Shown here: positions 32,159 to 37,250 of the stretch, in pieces
How the letters are laid out: every line of letters begins with the position of its first letter
Position numbering within the stretch: the first letter of the stretch is position 1
Source: a virus
DNA: 37,250 bases
IMG/VR virus record: IMGVR_UViG_3300032293_000920
Location: 1-37,250 of that record
Reading direction: 5' to 3' (one strand)
Translations under genes and position numbers: made by a program
Notes under the pieces: generated by a model
What the model was told of the DNA's origin: nothing
Databases searched by the model: none
What the model saw: only the letters and a program-made list of their open reading frames with translations

Positions 32159-33905
32159 CGAATTTGTAGCACGTAAGGGGCTAATTTCATTACAAACTTC
32201 CAGTTTTAAGGAAGATGTATATATTTCTGGCAGTTTACAGGTAGGCACATTTGTTACATCATCCAAACTTACAGTAAGTGGTTCTGCGTATATCTCCAAT
32301 GGATTGCACGTTGATGGCGGTTTAACTGCTTCGCAATTTACAGTAGCAAATCTTCATGTTACAGAAACGACCAGTCTTACTGGTTCTGTAAATATTAGCG
32401 GTAGTAAATCTCTAATTGGAACAGTAACAAACATCGGAAGTTTTACTCAGACTGGTTCATTTTCTGTTTCCGGTAGTACAACTCAAGTTGGAAATAATAC
32501 TTTGTTTGGTAATACAACATTAAGTGGAAGTTTGATTATTTCTGGCGCATATGGTACTAACAATCCAACTGTTAGAATATATGGCGATACAACACACGAT
32601 GGGTACATTCGCTTTAATTCAGTAAACACAAATATAAACCAAAATATCTCAGCGTCATACATTTATGTTTCTGGTAGTACCAACGATTTATATTTTACTC
32701 AAAATGGCGATGGATATAACAATACAACTCGCCTTCGTTGGTTAGAAGGTAATCTTTATACAGGATTGCTGCACGGTGGATTGATTACAACTCAATCATC
32801 AACAGTATACCAAATAGCAAGTGGTAGTGGTATTATTGTTAACCTAAATGCGTCGGTAAATGACGATCCATATCCAATTATACAATATATAAATTGGCCA
32901 GCTTTAAGTGCAAGTATTGCTCCAACAAGTGCATCGTATGACCAAACATTTGTTGCTATTACAAGCGCAGGTGGTATTTATGCACAGGGCGCACCATTTT
33001 ATGATGGAGAATTTGATACACTAATTCCAATTGGTTTAGTTTTGCATCAAAACCATTCAACCATCAATGGTACAAAAACACAACCAAGTGTCGCGTATGG
33101 GTTCAAACAACGGCAAAGTATTTTTACAAGAGCATTTGGTGCATTGAAATTGAGTGGATTTAATTTTGCACCAAGTGGATCATCGACAGGAAGTTTGGTT
33201 GTAAGTAGCGGAACAGCGTTTGCAGATGGTGCAAATTATACAATAGACCCAAATAACCCAAGCTATGCGACAGATAGCGGTACAACAGTATCAAAAATCT
33301 TCAGGTATCATCAAACCGGATCTTCGTGGGTATATAACACAAACAATGGTTTGGGATATGCGTCGATAGACCCAACTAAATATAGTAATAATGGAGTATT
33401 ATCACCGGTTACTGGTACAGGTTCTAATCGCAAGTGGAGCATACAAAGAGTATATTGGTTTCCAAATAGCGTAGCTAAAGCAATTGTTGTATATTATGGA
33501 AATGTGGAATATACAACTCAGGCAGATGCTATTGCAAATCTTAACATAGAAAGTTTTGTTGAAGCGCCTAATACTGCCGCGAATGCAGTTTATCTTGGTG
33601 CAATAATTGTAAGAAATAATGCAGATTTTACTGTTGCTACGTCTTTTAAGATTATTCCTGGTGGATTGTTTAGATCGGTAGGTGGTAGTGGCGGCGGTGG
33701 GTCGGTAATAACGCAAACATTGTCGGGATTAAGCGATGTACTCATCTCCGGTCCAACAGATGGTCAACCGTTGGTTTATGATAATACTTCACTTAAATGG
33801 GAAAATAAATCTACTCTGACTGCGACCTTAGTTGGAAATGCCAGCACAGCAACGACTGCTTCATATGCTTTTACGGCAAGTTATATAGACGGAGGTTTTT
33901 ATTGA
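32151..33905 (+). CDS. Tail fibre protein
   Basis: This 584-residue protein begins MSNEFVARKGLISLQTSSF, like the gene at 30686. Residues about 20-150 are short beta repeats of the type (V/L)SGS and GSLxV, expected to form a repetitive beta shaft. The middle (about 150-430) is a larger unrecognised domain with aromatic and Asn-rich segments, such as YINWPALSASIAP and RAFGALKLSGFNF. Residues about 430-525 contain PNTAANAVYLGAIIVRNNADF. This is followed by a GGSGGGGS linker, a short LSGLSDVLISGPTDGQPLVYDN segment, which resembles the LxDVxxxxPxxGQxLxYD motif of many phage fibres, and a TASYAFTASYIDGGFY end. It probably binds or reaches the host surface. The last residues lie just before a GGAGG ribosome binding sequence for the next gene. 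Confidence 0.82.
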   Translation: MSNEFVARKGLISLQTSSFKEDVYISGSLQVGTFVTSSKLTVSGSAYISNGLHVDGGLTASQFTVANLHVTETTSLTGSVNISGSKSLIGTVTNIGSFTQTGSFSVSGSTTQVGNNTLFGNTTLSGSLIISGAYGTNNPTVRIYGDTTHDGYIRFNSVNTNINQNISASYIYVSGSTNDLYFTQNGDGYNNTTRLRWLEGNLYTGLLHGGLITTQSSTVYQIASGSGIIVNLNASVNDDPYPIIQYINWPALSASIAPTSASYDQTFVAITSAGGIYAQGAPFYDGEFDTLIPIGLVLHQNHSTINGTKTQPSVAYGFKQRQSIFTRAFGALKLSGFNFAPSGSSTGSLVVSSGTAFADGANYTIDPNNPSYATDSGTTVSKIFRYHQTGSSWVYNTNNGLGYASIDPTKYSNNGVLSPVTGTGSNRKWSIQRVYWFPNSVAKAIVVYYGNVEYTTQADAIANLNIESFVEAPNTAANAVYLGAIIVRNNADFTVATSFKIIPGGLFRSVGGSGGGGSVITQTLSGLSDVLISGPTDGQPLVYDNTSLKWENKSTLTATLVGNASTATTASYAFTASYIDGGFY

Positions 33906-33906
33906 T

Positions 33907-34716
33907 ATGCCACTAACGTTACGTTCAAATACAAATGCTACAACGCTAAAGTTAAGAAATGTAAATAATGCTGGTAGTTTTTTTGTTAGAAAAGGCCCGC
34001 CAGATATTGTAAGAGATGGTCTTGTTATGCATCTTGATGCTGCTAATCCATATAGTTATGTTAGTGGCAGCAGTACTTGGTTTGATTTGAGTGGAAATAA
34101 TAACAGCGGTTCATTGTTCAATGGCCCAATTTACAGTAATAATAATGGCGGCAGTATTGTCTTTGACGGAGTCGATGACGTTGTTATTATAGGAAAATTT
34201 CCATATACTCTAAACAATATAGGAACAAATGATGTCACTGTAAATGTATGGTCAAAGATAAGTGTATCTGATGCAAATACCAGATATCAGATTGGCGTTT
34301 TTCCAAGAGTCGGTACGGCATTTCCTCTCGGTTACGTCAACGGTAAAATGCACGCATCGTTCTCTGGATATAATGACACCACATCGTATTTTTTTTCAGT
34401 TTATGGTACATCCACTACATTGCCATTAAATACGTGGATCATGACTACGTCGGTGATAGATAGAAGTTCAGATATAAAATTATATTTTAACGGAGAGACT
34501 GAACCAATAAGCGGATCGGCTAATATAAGTTCTGTTGATGGTGTAACTTTTAATCCATCGTCTGTATATCCAGTTTGTATTGGCGGTTCAGAGTTTCGTG
34601 GTCCGCAACGTCTACATCAAGGTAGCATATCAATCGCTCAACTATATTTCCGAGCACTTTCCGCAGCAGAAGTAAAACAAAATTATGACGCCATAAAAGG
34701 TAGATATGGCTTATAA
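33907..34716 (+). CDS. LamG / concanavalin A-like lectin-fold structural protein
   Basis: This 269-residue protein consists mainly of one concanavalin A-like (LamG type) beta-sandwich, about residues 34-265. Typical elements are DGLVMHLDAANPYSY, STWFDLSGNNNSGSLFNGP, GGSIVFDGVDDVVII, a central VTVNVWSKI strand and the closing FRALSAAEVKQNYDAIKGRYG. This domain binds carbohydrates or mediates protein contacts in phage adhesins. The short N-terminus (MPLTLRSNTNATTLKLRN) may attach it to the virion. Ribosome binding sequence GGAGG at 33891-33895 is encoded in the end of the previous gene, eleven bases before ATG. It belongs to the fibre operon and is a likely receptor-binding or glycan-binding component. 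Confidence 0.88.
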   Translation: MPLTLRSNTNATTLKLRNVNNAGSFFVRKGPPDIVRDGLVMHLDAANPYSYVSGSSTWFDLSGNNNSGSLFNGPIYSNNNGGSIVFDGVDDVVIIGKFPYTLNNIGTNDVTVNVWSKISVSDANTRYQIGVFPRVGTAFPLGYVNGKMHASFSGYNDTTSYFFSVYGTSTTLPLNTWIMTTSVIDRSSDIKLYFNGETEPISGSANISSVDGVTFNPSSVYPVCIGGSEFRGPQRLHQGSISIAQLYFRALSAAEVKQNYDAIKGRYGL

Positions 34717-34767
34717 TATATAAAATATATACTACAAAACATATACATACCTAAATACTTATAACAA

Positions 34768-37250
34768 ATGGCAGATAAAATCATACATTTACGCAGTTTA
34801 GCAACAGGTTCAATACCAACAACAGCATCATTGGGCGTTGGTCAGTTTGCTATAAACGTACCCGATGGTCGTATATTTTTAAGAAAATCTAGTAGTGCTG
34901 AAGACGTAATCATATCTGCGATTACTACAAACTCGGAAAATATAGGTGATGTATTTTTGACTGGAAGCTTAAATGTAAATGGTGGAATAACAGGTAGTGT
35001 ATATGGCACTTCAAGTTGGGCAGTTACTGCATCATATGCTTTGAATTTTAGTGGAACCTCTGGAACGTCTGGCACAGGTGGTTCATCTGGAACTAGCGGA
35101 TCTTCAGGTAGCAGTGGAACGAGTGGTTCTTCTGGTTCGTCCGGAACTGGTGGATCTTCAGGTAGCAGTGGAACGAGTGGTTCTTCTGGAACATCTGGTT
35201 CAACCGGGTCTTCTGGAACAAGCGGGTCAACAGGTTCAAGTGGAACCAGTGGGCAAAACGGGTCATCCGGTACAAGTGGATCCACAGGTTCTAGTGGAAC
35301 AAGTGGTTCTTCGGGATCTAGCGGTACATCCGGTTCAACTGGATCCAGTGGTACAAGTGGGCAGACCGGATCAAGCGGAACAAGTGGATATTCTGGGCTG
35401 ACTCCAAGTGAATATGTTGTACAAGGAAAATTGACCGCCAACCAGTCAATTCCAAGTAGTACAGATACTATTATTGATTTTGTAGATGATTTTGATCCAC
35501 AAAACTGGTGGAATACGACTACGGATAGATTTACACCAACTGTTGCGGGTTATTATATGATTGCCGCCGGAGCGTGGTTTGCCGATCCTGGATCAACAAA
35601 CAGTCAGATGAATCTACAGGCAAGAAAGAACGGATCTACTTTTGCCATTCATCAAACTCCTAATAATACTTCCGGAGAAGGGCAATGGCTTGGGTTTACA
35701 AAAATAGTTTATCTTAATGGAACAACAGATTATGTAGATTTTACTATTTATCAAAATACTGGCATTAGCAGAAATCTTCAATACGGCACTTCCGATGGTT
35801 CTGGAACTTGGTTTTCAGCCGCTTTGATGGTAGGAGGAAGTTCTTCTGGAACGGCTGGAAGTAGTGGTACAAGTGGTACAACCGGATCTAGTGGTACGAG
35901 CGGCGCTAATGGGTCAAGTGGTACAAGTGGTGCAAATGGGTCAAGCGGTACAAGCGGATCTACTGGGTCAAGTGGAACAAGTGGTTCTACGGGTTCAAGT
36001 GGAACTGCCGGTTCTTCTGGATCGAGTGGAGAAAATGGTTCAAGTGGAACAAGTGGTTCTACTGGTTCAAGTGGAACTTCTGGGTCGTCTGGATCAACTG
36101 GAACGAGTGGCTCTTCTGGATCAACTGGAACGAGTGGCTCAAGTGGGACATCTGGCACGAGTGGAACATCTGGAAGCAGTGGAACTAGTGGTACTTCCGG
36201 TTCATCTGGAACAAGTGGAAGCAGTGGAACATCTGGTAGCAGTGGTACTTCCGGTACATCGGGGTCATCCGGTACAAGTGGTACTTCTGGATATACTCCA
36301 GAAAACATGGTCACCAGTTCATTTCAACTCAGCAATGGAGGCGGAGTAGCATTTAGCAGTGCCAATAATGTAACTTTTGGACAGATTACTGCTTCAAACA
36401 TAACAGTAACGAATTTGTATGTTCAGTATGTTTCAAGTTCTATCGATTATGTTTCTGGTAGTGTTTATATCACCGGTTCGCTGACAGTATCCGGCTCTAC
36501 AAATTTAATTAGCCCAACGGGTCAAACAGTATTATCAACTAATGCGGATGTTATAGAATTTACCGGTTCCTTGTTTGCTTCAGCCTCGATGATTGTTACT
36601 GGAAGTGTTTCTATACAGGGAGGACTTACTGCTTCTTTGTATGGTACGTCTAGTTGGGCGGTTACTGCATCGTATGCATTGAGTTATTCCGGAACTAGCG
36701 GAACCTCGGGCGAAAACGGGAGCAGTGGAACGAGTGGGTCTTCTGGAACAAGCGGATCTTCCGGTACGTCGGGAACAGATGGAACCAGCGGTTCGTCTGG
36801 TACATCTGGTAGCAGCGGCACAAGTGGATCAACTGGTTCGTCTGGTACTTCTGGCACATCTGGTAGCAGTGGCACAAGTGGATCGACTGGTTCGTCTGGT
36901 ACAAGTGGATCGACTGGTTCGTCTGGTACAAGTGGATCGACTGGTTCGTCTGGTACAAGTGGATCAACTGGTTCGTCTGGTACAAGTGGATCGACTGGTT
37001 CGTCCGGTACAAGTGGATCGACTGGTTCGTCTGGTACTTCTGGCACATCTGGTAGCAGTGGCACAAGTGGATCAACTGGTTCGTCTGGTACAAGTGGATC
37101 GACTGGTTCGTCCGGTACTTCTGGCACATCTGGTAGCAGTGGCACAAGTGGATCAACTGGTTCGTCTGGTACAAGTGGATCGACTGGTTCGTCTGGTACT
37201 TCTGGCACATCTGGTAGCAGTGGCACAAGTGGATCAACTGGTTCGTCTGG
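34768..37250 (+). CDS. Giant collagen-like fibre protein with C1q-like domain (3' truncated)
   Basis: The frame from ATG 34768 is open for 827 codons to the window end. The N-terminus MADKIIHLRSLATGSIPTTA, to about residue 95, is a head domain ending in GTSSWAVTASYALNF. Residues 96-210 are 38 Gly-X-Y triplets with X and Y almost always Ser or Thr. Residues 212-357 form a globular domain with the C1q/TNF-like jelly-roll pattern (RFTPTVAGYYMIAAGAWF, NLQARKNGSTFAI, a late WFSAALMVGG). Residues 361-508 are 49 further triplets in the same phase. A beta segment (512-640) repeats the GTSSWAVTASYAL motif, and a third Gly-X-Y stretch runs from 642 to the edge. This matches the plan of collagen-like trimeric fibres, but the triplets lack Pro. 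It would make a long flexible fibre with a globular head. Confidence 0.88.
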   Translation, partial: MADKIIHLRSLATGSIPTTASLGVGQFAINVPDGRIFLRKSSSAEDVIISAITTNSENIGDVFLTGSLNVNGGITGSVYGTSSWAVTASYALNFSGTSGTSGTGGSSGTSGSSGSSGTSGSSGSSGTGGSSGSSGTSGSSGTSGSTGSSGTSGSTGSSGTSGQNGSSGTSGSTGSSGTSGSSGSSGTSGSTGSSGTSGQTGSSGTSGYSGLTPSEYVVQGKLTANQSIPSSTDTIIDFVDDFDPQNWWNTTTDRFTPTVAGYYMIAAGAWFADPGSTNSQMNLQARKNGSTFAIHQTPNNTSGEGQWLGFTKIVYLNGTTDYVDFTIYQNTGISRNLQYGTSDGSGTWFSAALMVGGSSSGTAGSSGTSGTTGSSGTSGANGSSGTSGANGSSGTSGSTGSSGTSGSTGSSGTAGSSGSSGENGSSGTSGSTGSSGTSGSSGSTGTSGSSGSTGTSGSSGTSGTSGTSGSSGTSGTSGSSGTSGSSGTSGSSGTSGTSGSSGTSGTSGYTPENMVTSSFQLSNGGGVAFSSANNVTFGQITASNITVTNLYVQYVSSSIDYVSGSVYITGSLTVSGSTNLISPTGQTVLSTNADVIEFTGSLFASASMIVTGSVSIQGGLTASLYGTSSWAVTASYALSYSGTSGTSGENGSSGTSGSSGTSGSSGTSGTDGTSGSSGTSGSSGTSGSTGSSGTSGTSGSSGTSGSTGSSGTSGSTGSSGTSGSTGSSGTSGSTGSSGTSGSTGSSGTSGSTGSSGTSGTSGSSGTSGSTGSSGTSGSTGSSGTSGTSGSSGTSGSTGSSGTSGSTGSSGTSGTSGSSGTSGSTGSS
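35053..35397 (+). repeat. First collagen-like Gly-X-Y stretch
   Basis: Every third codon is Gly from residue 96 to 210 of the fibre. X and Y are mostly Ser/Thr, with rare Gly, Asn, Gln, Tyr. The DNA copies vary silently. Confidence 0.92.
35848..36291 (+). repeat. Second collagen-like Gly-X-Y stretch
   Basis: Gly recurs every three residues from 361 to 508 without a phase break. Ala, Glu and Asn occur occasionally in the X or Y positions. Confidence 0.92.
36691..37250 (+). repeat. Third collagen-like stretch with 27-bp and 81-bp DNA repeats
   Basis: Gly-X-Y continues from residue 642 to the window end. Unlike the first two stretches it is nearly identical at the DNA level: a 27-base unit (encoding TSGSTGSSG) repeats from about 36865, and a higher-order 81-base period is seen at 37036, 37117 and 37198, with an earlier related copy at 36847. 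The array is unfinished at the edge. Confidence 0.92.

Noticed and set aside
34842-37226. Long Pro/Val/Asp/Leu-rich ORFs on the minus strand (for example 34842-35441, 35778-36314, 36684-37226)
   Set aside because: They are the complement of Gly/Ser/Thr codon repeats. The absence of stops follows from the repeat composition, and no start signals or promoter fit them.

Overview
This window reads as a stretch of a large, AT-rich tailed-phage genome (class Caudoviricetes, T4-like myovirus head module). The order large terminase, portal, prohead protease, scaffold and major capsid protein (T4 gp17, 20, 21, 22, 23 equivalents), followed by neck and tail-connector proteins (gp13, gp14 and gp15-like) and long low-complexity fibre genes, supports this. 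No integrase, tRNA gene or CRISPR array was seen. The host is probably Gram-negative: there is a small lipoprotein gene, and one enzyme resembles the autotransporter heptosyltransferases of Gram-negative bacteria. The Ser/Thr/Gly-rich fibres and LamG-type protein resemble those of uncultured aquatic phages, but the habitat cannot be proved from sequence.

Region 1 (1-11.7 kb): the 3' end of a Pro/Thr-rich protein, then a tightly packed carbohydrate block. It holds a GT8-like glycosyltransferase, a zinc-ribbon protein, a GT4-FkbM-FkbM fusion, a protein with three glycosyltransferase-like domains, a CapD/PseB-like sugar dehydratase, a small methyltransferase, an RmlD-like reductase, and a GT4 fused to a BAHT/TibC-like heptosyltransferase. 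Most junctions from 2.27 to 11.7 kb overlap or are separated by a few bases, so the block is probably one operon. Together the genes look able to make, transfer and methylate a modified sugar.

Region 2 (11.7-22.8 kb): a transglutaminase-like small protein, terminase, portal, several small helical proteins, protease, scaffold and capsid protein, closed by a strong intrinsic terminator. Several small proteins begin with a short helix ending in (I/L)-x-E, the T4 prohead-protease cleavage signature, so they are candidate internal head proteins.

Region 3 (22.8-24.6 kb): a three-gene cassette on the minus strand (DUF1796-like protein, His-rich lipoprotein, lysozyme-like protein with a head-targeting-like N-terminus), driven by one of a divergent promoter pair.

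Region 4 (24.6-37.25 kb): a zinc-finger protein, gp13-like neck protein, a Vsr-like homing endonuclease inserted at its 3' end, gp14- and gp15-like proteins, then fibre genes. Three successive proteins share one C-terminal domain. The last gene runs off the window and alternates Gly-X-Y (collagen-like) stretches with a C1q-like globular domain.

A recurrent sense-oriented motif close to GTATATATTTATA lies directly before many start codons and is the likely phage promoter. The central hypothesis is that the carbohydrate operon glycosylates the phage's own Ser/Thr-rich fibres.
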